DNA of 64,000 nt from Ruegeria sediminis (GTDB taxonomy: Bacteria > Pseudomonadota > Alphaproteobacteria > Rhodobacterales > Rhodobacteraceae), in assembly GCF_005938215.1 (NCBI RefSeq), contig NZ_VCPD01000002.1:186001-250000 (forward strand), in the 5' to 3' direction. Shown here one piece after another: positions 19,352 to 28,173 of the stretch; within the stretch, counting starts at the first letter, position 1; each line of letters begins with the position of its first letter. The position numbers and the translations under genes are program-made. The notes below the pieces were generated by a model. It saw nothing but the letters and a program-made list of their open reading frames with translations, ran no database searches and was not told where the DNA came from.

Positions 19352-20986
19352 ATGACGAATTCGGAGAGCGCCGGTCCGGCTACCACCCCGCGCACTCGCG
19401 CCAAGGCACGGCACATCCTGGACAATTACTACATCGGCCCAGCACGGGACCGAAACGTGCTGGAGGTCTGGGGCTATACCGAGCGTTTCACCTATTCCCC
19501 GGGCGACCGGGTCGCGCTGCAGGTCTCGACCACCGCCGCCACCTGGGACCTGGAAATCGGTCGTGATGGTGCGACTTACCACCCGGTTTTGCAGGAGACC
19601 GATCTGCCGGGTGTGCATCAGGAAACACCGCCGGATTGCTCGGTTCGCGGCTGCGATTGGGCCGCAACCTATGAATTCACCATACCGAAAGACTGGAATG
19701 AAGGCGGCTATCTGGTCACGCTGCGGGCGGAACGCGATGGTGACGTGGTCGAGGAACACCATCTGTTCTTGCTGCGCCGCGAGGCGGATCGCCCGGCCGC
19801 GCCTTATGTCCTGGTCTGCGCCACCGGAACCTGGCTGGCCTACAATTGTTGGGGCGGGTCGAACCACTACGAAGGGATCACCGGCCCCGAACGCAACGCC
19901 TTCTCGCCCGTGGTTTCTACTCAGCGCCCTTGGACGCGGGGTTTCTGCAAGCTGCCCGAAGGCGCTCCACGGGCCGTTCCCGACGTGACCCACGTTCCGG
20001 GCGGCATGGTGCGTTACCCTTACATGGAATGGGCCTATGCCTATGGCTATTCCAAGAAATACGCCTCTGCCGGCTGGGCCAGCTATGAACGTCATTTCGC
20101 CCGCTGGGCCGAAGCGCAAGGGTACGAGTTTGACTTCGCCACACAGCACGACCTCGAGGCCGATCCGGACCTGTTGAGCCGCCATGCCTGCGCGGTGTTC
20201 GTTGGCCATGACGAGTATTGGAGTGCCAACATGCGCAGGGCGGTGGACAGGTTCACTGAAAACGGCGGACGGGTGGCGCGTTTTGCCGGAAACTTCCTCT
20301 GGCAGACCCGAATCGAGAACGCGGGGCGCACCCAGGTCTGCTACAAGTACATCGCGACGCAGGATCCACTGGTGGGCACGGACCAAGAGCACCTCGTCAC
20401 CGCTGCATGGGAGGTCGCCCCTGTGAACTGGCCGGGAGCTCAGACCTTTGGGGCCAATGGGCTGAAAGGGATGTATGCAGGATTGGGCCGCTGCACCGGT
20501 CAGGGCAGCAACGGTTTCACCGTCTACCGCCCGCAGCATTGGGCATTCGAAGGAACACAGCTCGGGTACGGCGACCAACTGGGCGCGTCTTCGCGCATCT
20601 TCGGATACGAAGTGGACGGAGTCGATTGCAGAATGGAGGACGGGTTGCCATTCGCCACAGGCGCGGACGGGGCCGACCCGGCACTGGAGATCCTGGCGAT
20701 GGGGCTGGCGACCAATGTGGAGCCCGACCACGGCACCTGGGGCGAGACGGTCTACATCGGGTCCGCCGACGCGGCCTTCAAGGCGTTGTCCTTGTTCGGT
20801 GAGATCACCCCGGAGACCCTGGACCGCTCCACGCGCGGCAACGGTGTGATCGTATCCTGGAAACGCGGCAAGGGCGAGGTATTCACTGCAGGCACATGCG
20901 AATGGGTCATGGGACTTGCCCGCCATGACTGGCAGGTGGAACGCATCACGAGCAATGTATTGGATCGCTTTGGTGCGGAATGGTGA
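19352..20986 (+). CDS. N,N-dimethylformamidase large-subunit-like protein
   Basis: 544 aa; the ATG at 19352 has CCAGGAGA upstream and is preferred over 19328. The length of the protein matches the large-subunit/C-terminal DMFase-like family, with ATGTWLAYNCWGGSNHYEG, FVGHDEYWSANMRRA, RFAGNFLWQTR and GEVFTAGTCEWVMGL. Characterised dimethylformamidase is an iron amidohydrolase whose metal is held by tyrosines and glutamate. No small alpha-subunit gene is visible, so the substrate may be another amide. It is in an operon with the CoA-transferase. Confidence 0.8.
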   Translation: MTNSESAGPATTPRTRAKARHILDNYYIGPARDRNVLEVWGYTERFTYSPGDRVALQVSTTAATWDLEIGRDGATYHPVLQETDLPGVHQETPPDCSVRGCDWAATYEFTIPKDWNEGGYLVTLRAERDGDVVEEHHLFLLRREADRPAAPYVLVCATGTWLAYNCWGGSNHYEGITGPERNAFSPVVSTQRPWTRGFCKLPEGAPRAVPDVTHVPGGMVRYPYMEWAYAYGYSKKYASAGWASYERHFARWAEAQGYEFDFATQHDLEADPDLLSRHACAVFVGHDEYWSANMRRAVDRFTENGGRVARFAGNFLWQTRIENAGRTQVCYKYIATQDPLVGTDQEHLVTAAWEVAPVNWPGAQTFGANGLKGMYAGLGRCTGQGSNGFTVYRPQHWAFEGTQLGYGDQLGASSRIFGYEVDGVDCRMEDGLPFATGADGADPALEILAMGLATNVEPDHGTWGETVYIGSADAAFKALSLFGEITPETLDRSTRGNGVIVSWKRGKGEVFTAGTCEWVMGLARHDWQVERITSNVLDRFGAEW

Positions 20987-21754
20987 ACTGACGATTGGCA
21001 AACCGAAAAGCTCGTGAAAAAATCTGCCATTCGCTTAACTTGAAACTCTGTAGCTGTCGGCAACAGTGAGTGAAGGACAACAGCCGTCGATTGTCAGGGA
21101 GCGAGCACTTCGGCGCTAACAACGCATTTTCACCGTTGAAGCAAAATACGGCGAATGGCCGCTTGCCGCCCCAGTTTAGGAGACGTCGAACTGGCGAAAA
21201 CGGCCCAAAGCTGTCATTCACCACATCCATCGCCGCTGTAGTGCAACTTCGCCAAACCGGCCATTCGTGCGCCACCCAGGAACTTCATAATTCAACGGAG
21301 CCAACTTTCTCGGAACGCCGGAAGTGCATTTGTCTGGCGAGTGTAGATTGGCATGCCTAAGTTCTTCACTGTGAGTAACGGGACGGGGGATTGGCCGTGC
21401 AGAAAGGTGCAACTCGGGAATTTCTGCTGGCCGACCTTGTTCGCGGGCATGAGCGTGAGCAAGCGACACGCAGTATTCTTGAGGTCATTGACCGGAGCCG
21501 CGAGGACGAGGGGCCTGTAGAGGACGATTATCAGGTCGAAACGGGCGGCAAGTTGAGCCTCAAGGGGCTGCGTGACCCAAGGGATGTGTTCCGGCTGGTT
21601 GGTGGCGCTGCAGCATAGGACGTCGGGCTTCGGCAGGATTGGCCAGGAGGTTGTTCATGACTTGCAGCTGTCAAGGGGCGCTGCGGTCGCTGCGAGCGGA
21701 TTCGTGAATTCGTCGACGTTGCCGGCCCTGACCGTTCACAGACTAGGTCGATGG
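20987..21754. other. Gene-poor stretch, 768 bp, probable decayed DNA
   Basis: Only short frames on both strands, none with a recognisable family. A minus-strand frame around 21300-21560 reads like a protein fragment (LYRPLVLAAPVNDLKNTACR) but has no start context and is interrupted. An 18-bp segment at 21247-21264 matches 15571-15588 at 17 of 18 bases. I read the stretch as remnants between two inserted modules. Confidence 0.45.
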
Positions 21755-22720
21755 TCAATGTCTGCTCTCGGCAACCCTGCGCCGGCCGTCTTTAAGTGTC
21801 TCGGAAGGCCGCTCTCCAAAGGCTTTTCTGTAATCAGCGGCGAACTGACCAACATGCATGAAACCGTATTTCGACATTGCGTCGCCAATGAGGGTCTCGT
21901 CCGGGGGAGATTTTCGGAGATCGCTCCGCACAGAAGCGAGACGTCGCATTTTCATGAAAGCGGCAGGTCCGACGCCAAATCGATCATGGAACAACGCCTC
22001 AAGCGTCCGCCGCGATACACCGGCGAGTTCGCATAGCTCCAACACCGGCAGTTGTCTATGCGGTGACGCTTCGATCAGCGAGAGGCACCTGGCAAGGCCA
22101 CGTTCCCCCTTGCGGGGAGATCTTTCGTTCAGGTGCACCCCGCCTTGCGCGAGCCAGGCCAAGACGAGACTGTCCGTCGTGTCGCGGACTGCATCCTGCG
22201 ATACCGACGCAGGGCGGATGCGGGTTTCGGCAAGAACGCTTCGTGCGGCGTGAATCACCTGCGGTGCAGGACGGAACACTTCCGGACGGCGCTTCAAGGC
22301 AGGAAGCTGCACTTGAGCGCGCTCGGCGAGTTCCACAACGTATTGTTCGGTCACCGACAGGCAGAAATTGAGAAAGTCAGGTCCAGAAAAACATGCAATT
22401 TCAGCCCCTTCAGGAAAGATCAGAACGTCATCAGAGGTTACCGTCCTGCCTCTCCACCACAGGTTTCGGATGCTTGAGCCGAGTACCACCAAGGTGTGCC
22501 GGCCAGCCGGGGGGGCTCCTGCCTGATCGAGTGACGCACGAATTCGCGCGGAGCCGAATTCGACTTCGCCAAAACCGACCTGTACGACTTCTGCAGCCGC
22601 CAGGCCGTTGTTCACACCGGACAATGGCTTGAAGTCGAGGTCCCAATGTCTCGTGGTGTCGCAGAACAAGTCCACGTCATTGAAACATGCCTGAAGCAAA
22701 ATTTGATTTTCGCGTGCCAT
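21755..22720 (-). CDS. AraC-family transcriptional regulator
   Basis: 321 aa from the ATG at 22720 (a start at 22792 would add 24 residues). It has an N-terminal ligand-sensing region and a C-terminal AraC DNA-binding domain: LPVLELCELAGVSRRTLEALF, then the second helix pair near DAMSKYGFMHVGQFAADYRKAFGERPSE. It is divergent from the Tat-exported MBL hydrolase gene and probably regulates it. The ligand is unknown. Confidence 0.85.
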   Translation of the reverse strand: MARENQILLQACFNDVDLFCDTTRHWDLDFKPLSGVNNGLAAAEVVQVGFGEVEFGSARIRASLDQAGAPPAGRHTLVVLGSSIRNLWWRGRTVTSDDVLIFPEGAEIACFSGPDFLNFCLSVTEQYVVELAERAQVQLPALKRRPEVFRPAPQVIHAARSVLAETRIRPASVSQDAVRDTTDSLVLAWLAQGGVHLNERSPRKGERGLARCLSLIEASPHRQLPVLELCELAGVSRRTLEALFHDRFGVGPAAFMKMRRLASVRSDLRKSPPDETLIGDAMSKYGFMHVGQFAADYRKAFGERPSETLKDGRRRVAESRH

Positions 22721-22858
22721 CACAGAACAGTAGCGGCAGTTCAGCAAAAAGCAAAAATTTGCGGAATCTCGATCACTGTTCTGACGCGCCATTGTGCATC
22801 TTCTAAGCACCTTTTTCGTGGCCCTATGCGGCCGGCACGTCAACGAAGGACGCATCGA

Positions 22859-24319
22859 ATGACCAAAGACATTCAGAACGACCCGAAACAGCCGAACCAC
22901 ATCGAGGACGGTGCGCCGCAGGACCCGACGCGCCGCACAGTGCTGAAAGGCATCGCGACAGGCGCTGCAGCAACCGGCGCCGCAGGGTTGGCAGCCGGGA
23001 GCGCCGAGGCTCACGAAGGCAGCGGGCCACTCGGGGCGGAGCTTAAGAACCCGTATGGCGGCCGCCCGGCCGGGGGCATCAGCCTGCCCGAATACTTCCG
23101 ACCGACCAAATACATGACGGGCTCCAACGCCAACTATTTCCCGCTCTCCGAGGAGCTTGGTCCTGACGAGATGCGCATCTCCTTCTGCGGCTCAACCCCC
23201 TATCCGCCGCGGGAGGATCAGGCCGGGACGTGCATCATGGTCGAGCTTGGCAACGGCAAGCGCTTCTTTTTCGATTTCGGCTCGGGTTGCGTGCGCAATA
23301 TCGTGGGAATGCAGGTGCCGGGGCAATTGATCAACGACATCTTCATCTCGCATCTTCACGTCGACCACTATGCCGACATTCCCTACATCTATCCGTTCCG
23401 GGCGTGGTCGGGCGGGTACACGCCACTGCGCATCCATGGGCCTTCGGGGCGCACCCCGGAACTTGGCACCCAAGCAATGGTCGACGGTATGAAGCAGATG
23501 CTGAGGTGGCATCTGGAAGCCTTCGACGTATTTCCCATCGGAGACGGGTACGAGATTGAGGTCAACGAGTTCGACTTCCGTCAAGAGGGGGGCGTCGTCT
23601 ATGACGAGGATGGTGTCACGGTACGTTCGTGGCCGCGAAGCCACGCCAAGGACGGCGCTGTGGGATACCGCCTCGATTGGAACGGCCTCAGCTTTGTCTG
23701 GACGGGTGATGGTCGCCCTGACGAGTTGTCGCGGAAATATGGCGAAGGCGCTGACGTGTTCGTGACCGAAATGTCCGGTCAAGATATCGGCCAACTAATG
23801 ACCTACAAATACGGTATCCCGCAAGAGCTCTTCAACTACACCATCGATACGCACCACACCTCTCACTACGCGGTCGGCAAGCTTTTCGCGGATGCGCGTC
23901 CAAGGCTTGGCATGGTCACCCACTACACGCAGGACGAGGATATCGATGCGGAGATGCTGGCAGGTATCCGCGCGCATTACGACGGCCTGTTCCAGTGGGG
24001 CATCGACGTTGCTGTCGTGAATGTCACCAAGGAGGCAATCTGGTATCGCAAGGCGGTGATTCCTGGTAAATCGGGAACGGTGCCGCCGTTCCGCGAGTTG
24101 CAAGCCGAAGTGGATGCCGGTCGGCTCGAACTGCCCGAAGAGATTACGCTGCCAAATCCACGCCTGACCCGCGCCGATCAGCAGGATCAGAAGTACCGCG
24201 ACATGGAGATCGATCCGAAGGAATACTACCCCGAGGATGTCTTCCGCGCTCCCGACGGTGAATGGCCGAAGGACCTAACGATCAAGGTGTCCGACGTGCT
24301 CGGTCCCCGCGACAAGTAA
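22859..24319 (+). CDS. Tat-exported metallo-beta-lactamase-fold hydrolase
   Basis: 486 aa from the ATG at 22859, preceded by GAAGGA. A twin-arginine signal (TRRTVLKGIATGAAATGAAG) predicts export of a folded, metal-loaded protein. The MBL-fold metal motif is HLHVDHYAD, with further ligands in WTGDGRPDEL and the late DTHHTSHYAVGKL. The long C-terminal tail after about residue 400 is unusual for the fold. It is followed 15 bp later by a G3E GTPase, which suggests assisted metal loading. The substrate is unknown. Confidence 0.82.
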   Translation: MTKDIQNDPKQPNHIEDGAPQDPTRRTVLKGIATGAAATGAAGLAAGSAEAHEGSGPLGAELKNPYGGRPAGGISLPEYFRPTKYMTGSNANYFPLSEELGPDEMRISFCGSTPYPPREDQAGTCIMVELGNGKRFFFDFGSGCVRNIVGMQVPGQLINDIFISHLHVDHYADIPYIYPFRAWSGGYTPLRIHGPSGRTPELGTQAMVDGMKQMLRWHLEAFDVFPIGDGYEIEVNEFDFRQEGGVVYDEDGVTVRSWPRSHAKDGAVGYRLDWNGLSFVWTGDGRPDELSRKYGEGADVFVTEMSGQDIGQLMTYKYGIPQELFNYTIDTHHTSHYAVGKLFADARPRLGMVTHYTQDEDIDAEMLAGIRAHYDGLFQWGIDVAVVNVTKEAIWYRKAVIPGKSGTVPPFRELQAEVDAGRLELPEEITLPNPRLTRADQQDQKYRDMEIDPKEYYPEDVFRAPDGEWPKDLTIKVSDVLGPRDK

Positions 24320-24334
24320 GGAACAGGTGCCTGC

Positions 24335-25324
24335 ATGATCGAATTCGGCTCAACCTCTGCCGTTCCCGTCACCATCCTTACCGGCTTCCTCGGAGCCGGT
24401 AAGACAACCCTTCTGAACCGGATCCTTACCGGAAACCACGGCCTGCGCGTCGCAGTTCTGGTCAATGATTTCGGGTCCATCAATGTCGATGCCGATCTCG
24501 TAGTGGGCGTCGAGGACGACGTCATGAGCCTCGCCAATGGCTGCGTCTGCTGCTCGATCCGGGATGACCTGATCGAGACGGTCGAGGCGGTGCTCGCCCG
24601 TCCGGAGCGGCCGGAATACATCCTGCTGGAAGCCAGCGGCGTTTCCGACCCGTCTTCCATCGCCATGACTTTTACCGACCAAAGGTTCCGCGACATGATC
24701 CGCCTCGACAGCATCATGTGCCTCGTCGACGCTGAACAAGTCTTTGCGGCGCCAGAACAAATGGAACTGAAACTGCGCCAGATCGCCTTCTCGGACATGG
24801 TAGTCCTAAACAAGGTGGATCTCGTAAACCGGGAAACGGTGCAGAAGGTCCACGAATGGCTGGGCTCTCGCTTCCGCCGCTACCGGTTGGTGGAAGCAGT
24901 CGACGCTGACGTACCGCTCGACATACTTCTCTCGGTCGGCAGGTTTTCCGCCGAGCAACTGGATGCGGACGTGCCTGACCACGTTCATGACTCCGGTTGC
25001 GGGTGTCCAGAACACTCGCATCACCATGACCACGCGGCTCAATTCTCGACCACGATGTTCCGCTCGGACCTTCCGGTCACCTTGTCGGGCCTGCGAGAAG
25101 CAATCAAGGAACTGCCAGGCGAGGTGTACCGCATAAAAGGGTTCGTCTTCAGCGAGGAGGCCCCCGAACACCGGATCGTCGTGCAGGTTGTCGGCAAGCG
25201 CATCGACATTGCGCGAGACAAAAAGTGGGGAAGCCGCAAGCCGGAAACACGCCTCGTCGCAATCGGAGCGCCCGGAGCCGTTTCGGAAGACACCTTGAGA
25301 AGAGTGTTTCTCGAAGTGGCGTAA
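24335..25324 (+). CDS. G3E-family GTPase (CobW/COG0523 metal chaperone)
   Basis: 329 aa. It has Walker A GFLGAGKTTLLN, the metal-binding GCVCCSIRDDL (CXCC motif), the ASGVSDP switch region, NKVDL for guanine, and a histidine-rich insert (HDSGCGCPEHSHHHDHA) before the CobW C-terminal domain. COG0523 proteins deliver zinc, cobalt or iron to client enzymes using GTP. The client may be the MBL hydrolase just upstream, as the two genes are 15 bp apart; this is an inference from context. Confidence 0.9.
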   Translation: MIEFGSTSAVPVTILTGFLGAGKTTLLNRILTGNHGLRVAVLVNDFGSINVDADLVVGVEDDVMSLANGCVCCSIRDDLIETVEAVLARPERPEYILLEASGVSDPSSIAMTFTDQRFRDMIRLDSIMCLVDAEQVFAAPEQMELKLRQIAFSDMVVLNKVDLVNRETVQKVHEWLGSRFRRYRLVEAVDADVPLDILLSVGRFSAEQLDADVPDHVHDSGCGCPEHSHHHDHAAQFSTTMFRSDLPVTLSGLREAIKELPGEVYRIKGFVFSEEAPEHRIVVQVVGKRIDIARDKKWGSRKPETRLVAIGAPGAVSEDTLRRVFLEVA

Positions 25325-25803
25325 AGGACGCTTTGTTTTCCGCCTTCGCCTTGCCAACAACCTTCAAGGAAGACTGGAGCGGTCTTTTTAATTGATCGCG
25401 GCGAAGGTCCGAAAAAATCGCCCACGCCAAGAACACTGCGGCTACCAGCAAAGACAAGACTGGGCTCACTCCAGACCTTTGGACCATTACAGCATCAGCT
25501 TGGAACAAAAGGCTCCCAACCCACTCTCCTGGCCCACTCGCGCCGTTCACCTGCGCCAGCCCTCTCTGCAGCGCGGCGCACAAGATTCGACATTCGCCGC
25601 GGGCGCGCATCTGAAACGTGATGCGTCGTCGGCACCGCGGGGTTTTATGGGCATCAAGGGGAAAAAGGACTGCGAGCAATCGAATTTATTGTTTTGTTCC
25701 AGATTGACGAGAGGAACAGATTGCTCGCAGATGATGGTGTCGAACGTGTTCAATTCGCGTCCGGCCAAAGGGACGTATTCATGCTCCGAACCGCGAGTGT
25801 CAA
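25325..25803. other. Intergenic stretch, 479 bp, with structured inverted repeat
   Basis: No credible coding frame. It contains the nested inverted repeat at 25670-25730 and an 18-bp segment (25394-25411) that recurs with one mismatch at 30080-30097. The repeat probably lies in the leader of the bestrophin-like gene at 25804. Confidence 0.5.
25670..25730. repeat. Nested inverted repeat (12-bp outer, 6-bp inner stem)
   Basis: CTGCGAGCAATC (25670-25681) pairs perfectly with GATTGCTCGCAG (25719-25730). Inside it TGTTCC (25695-25700) pairs with GGAACA (25713-25718), leaving a 12-base loop and a 13-base bulge on the left arm. It lies 73 bp before the bestrophin-like start. It could be an RNA leader structure, a protein-binding palindrome or a mobile-element footprint; there is no T-run for a terminator. 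Confidence 0.75.
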
Positions 25804-26583
25804 ATGCCCGAAGTCATAGATTTTTCACTGTGGTTTACACTTGCCGCCACGATCATGCTCTTCGTGGGCAGCGCCTTGATCGGTGTCTGGTTTTCCAGGT
25901 CTCGCGAAGCCGCGGGCGGAACGAGCGTCACGACGCTGCATTCCGCGATCCTGGGAATGCTCGCCTTGCTGGTTGGCTTCACCTTCGCCATGGCTCTGAG
26001 CCGGCATGAAGCGCGTCGCCTTGCGCTTCTCGAAGAGGCCAACGCAATAGGAACCGCCGCGCTGCGGGCGCGCATGATACCGGTGCCCTATGCCGGTGAA
26101 AGCGTCGCACTCATTGCCGAGTACATTGATCTCCGGCAGAGGATCGCCGAAGTTGGTCCGACGCACGTCGATCTCAAGGCGCTTGTGAACCGGTCCAACG
26201 AAATCCAGGAAACCCTGTGGCAGCGCGCCATGAAGGCAGCGGCGCTTGATCCGGCGATGGTTCCGACCGGCCTGTACATAGACGCGCTGAATACCACGAT
26301 CGATCTTCAGACCACCCGGCTCGCCGCCAGCCGCGCTCATATCCCTGAAGTGGTTTACCTGACGATCTATTTCGTCGCCTGTTGCGCGATGGGCTTTTCC
26401 GGATACGTTGCCGCGCTGGAAACCTCCCGGCTGGGAAGCTCAACCTTGTTGATGGCCTTTCTTGTGACAGCCGTCATCATGCTGATCCATGATCTCGACC
26501 GGCCGAACCAGGGGTTCATTCGCCTGAACCAGCAGCCGATGCTGGACACGGCGCGATCGATTGCGGACTGGCAAAGGGGTTGA
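25804..26583 (+). CDS. Bestrophin-like (DUF4239-type) membrane protein
   Basis: 259 aa with two hydrophobic helices at the N-terminus (FTLAATIMLFVGSALIGVWF and LHSAILGMLALLVGFTFAMA) and two at the C-terminus, with a helical, charged middle of about 120 residues. This layout matches the bacterial bestrophin-like/DUF4239 family, of unproven function, possibly anion conductance. No neighbour suggests a role. Confidence 0.7.
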   Translation: MPEVIDFSLWFTLAATIMLFVGSALIGVWFSRSREAAGGTSVTTLHSAILGMLALLVGFTFAMALSRHEARRLALLEEANAIGTAALRARMIPVPYAGESVALIAEYIDLRQRIAEVGPTHVDLKALVNRSNEIQETLWQRAMKAAALDPAMVPTGLYIDALNTTIDLQTTRLAASRAHIPEVVYLTIYFVACCAMGFSGYVAALETSRLGSSTLLMAFLVTAVIMLIHDLDRPNQGFIRLNQQPMLDTARSIADWQRG

Positions 26584-26909
26584 GTTCCCAACCGGCCTGC
26601 GACTTCCGGGGGCATTCCGGCGACGGACGAACCGGAACTCTGGCGCGTCCGATACGGCGATCCTTCGTGCCTAGGAAACCGCAGAGCGTTTGCTGATCTT
26701 CTCACATATGTCCTTGGCGACCTTTTCGCCGAGGCCTCGGTGATTTCCGAATTTCCGTCTCATCTCGTCTCAATCGCTCCGCCCCGGGCACACTGCAAGA
26801 CCGGGCGATCGAAGGTTGGGATCAGAGAAACCTGCCAAAAAAAGCCCGAAAATGGACGCAGGTCCCGATACACCGAACTCACAGTGTGCCTGGCCGCCGC
26901 CCTGATCAC

Positions 26910-27090
26910 GCTCTTCTTCATTCCGTCCTGGGACTGGCGGCCTTCGCTGTGGTCGGCTGCCATGCGGCGCTTGCATTCGGAGCGCCATTGTTGGACGCCG
27001 CCAGCATGGGTATGGTAACCGCTACCGGCGGTGGCATCATTTGCGATATGCTGACGATCACGCAGCCGATGATCCTGCCCCGATGCAGCA
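26910..27090 (+). pseudogene. Fragment of a UPF0126/TRIC-type membrane protein gene
   Basis: A short frame encodes GLAAFAVVGCHAALAFGAPL followed by MGMVTATGGGIICDMLTITQ. This is the duplicated core of the UPF0126 (TRIC/YicG) family, which normally spans about 200 aa. There is no proper start, the expected N-terminal half is missing and the frame degrades after about 27085. The rest of the 26584-27134 gap shows nothing recognisable. This is a decayed copy left in the island. Confidence 0.65.
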
Positions 27091-27134
27091 AACCGCGGCG
27101 AGATTGCTTCCCCCGGAAAAGCTGACGCCGGCGA

Positions 27135-28067
27135 TCAGACCCGTTGTCTTTCGACGATGCATCTTTCATTTCCGGTGTCGGAGAAGTGTTCGTGACAGGC
27201 GTCAACGAAATGCTGCACCAGGCGGCGAGGGCGCGATTTGTCGTAGCCGACGGCAAGGGGCAGAGGCGGCAGCGGATCGGAAATCGGCAAACCCGCCAAC
27301 TCGGCGCCGCAATAGCTTGTCGACGTCAGCGGCTGCATGTTGAGAACCGCGCATCCATGGCCTGCGCTGACAAGACTGCGCACCATCTCGGTCGAGTTTG
27401 CGTAGGCAACGATCGAGATATCCTTGGTGTGCGCTTCAAGAAGGCCCTGGTAATAAGTTGCCGCAACAGGACGGTTGAGTACAACAAGAGGCTCTTTTGC
27501 AACCTGCGCCATGCTCACACTGCCTTGCGTGGCCAAAGGATGCGACGCGGGCAACAGGCAGTAGGCAGGGGCCTCGACCAGAACGTCGAAATCGACGGTG
27601 GGCCGCACATCCTCACCGACGAAGAGAATGACGTCGTATGTTCCGTTCACCAAGCCATCCTGTGCGCTGTTGTTGTCGCATTCTTCGAGATGCAGCACCA
27701 CTTTGTTGCCCTCGGGAACGAAGGAGGAAAGGATGGACGGCAAGAAAGCGGGGGCAACGGGCGCGTAATACCCGATGCGCAACGTGCCGCTCAGGGCTTC
27801 CTTCAGATCTGCACCCTCGGAAAGAACCGATTGGTAGTCTTCAAGCAAGCGCTCGAACTTTTGCGCCACCAAGCGCCCGCTTGCATTGGCCTGTATCCCG
27901 CGTGACCGCTGTCTTGTGATCAGTGTCAAATCGAACGCGGCCTCAACCTGGTCAATCGCAGCGGACACGGCGGAAGCGGCGATGTTCAACTCTTCCGCGG
28001 CCCTCGCGATGTTCCCATGGCGCAATGCGGTTGTGTAATACTCCATCGCCTTGAGTGTGATCGCCAC
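27135..28067 (-). CDS. LysR-family transcriptional regulator
   Basis: 310 aa from a GTG at 28067. The N-terminal winged helix has HGNIARAAEELNIAASAVSAA, and the rest is the LysR effector-binding domain (LRIGYYAPVAPAFLPSILSS onward). The 106-bp AT-rich gap to the divergent fatty acid hydroxylase-like gene is where its operator should lie. It probably controls that gene and the PanB-like gene behind it. Confidence 0.9.
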   Translation of the reverse strand: MAITLKAMEYYTTALRHGNIARAAEELNIAASAVSAAIDQVEAAFDLTLITRQRSRGIQANASGRLVAQKFERLLEDYQSVLSEGADLKEALSGTLRIGYYAPVAPAFLPSILSSFVPEGNKVVLHLEECDNNSAQDGLVNGTYDVILFVGEDVRPTVDFDVLVEAPAYCLLPASHPLATQGSVSMAQVAKEPLVVLNRPVAATYYQGLLEAHTKDISIVAYANSTEMVRSLVSAGHGCAVLNMQPLTSTSYCGAELAGLPISDPLPPLPLAVGYDKSRPRRLVQHFVDACHEHFSDTGNERCIVERQRV

Positions 28068-28173
28068 GACTACCTCGGTTTTTCCGGTTTTATTACGCTA
28101 TTAAAACTGTTTTTCACAGGTTTCCGCTTCTGTCAAACTCCGGCCTGTGCTGCTCGGTTGGAAGGCAACTCGG

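Noticed and set aside
19343-21001. 552-aa open frame antisense to the dimethylformamidase-like gene
   Set aside because: A shadow of a clear family member on the plus strand; no start signal and a low-complexity composition.
25392-26009. 205-aa plus-strand frame before the bestrophin-like gene
   Set aside because: It runs through the inverted repeat and into the bestrophin-like gene in another frame, and resembles no protein.
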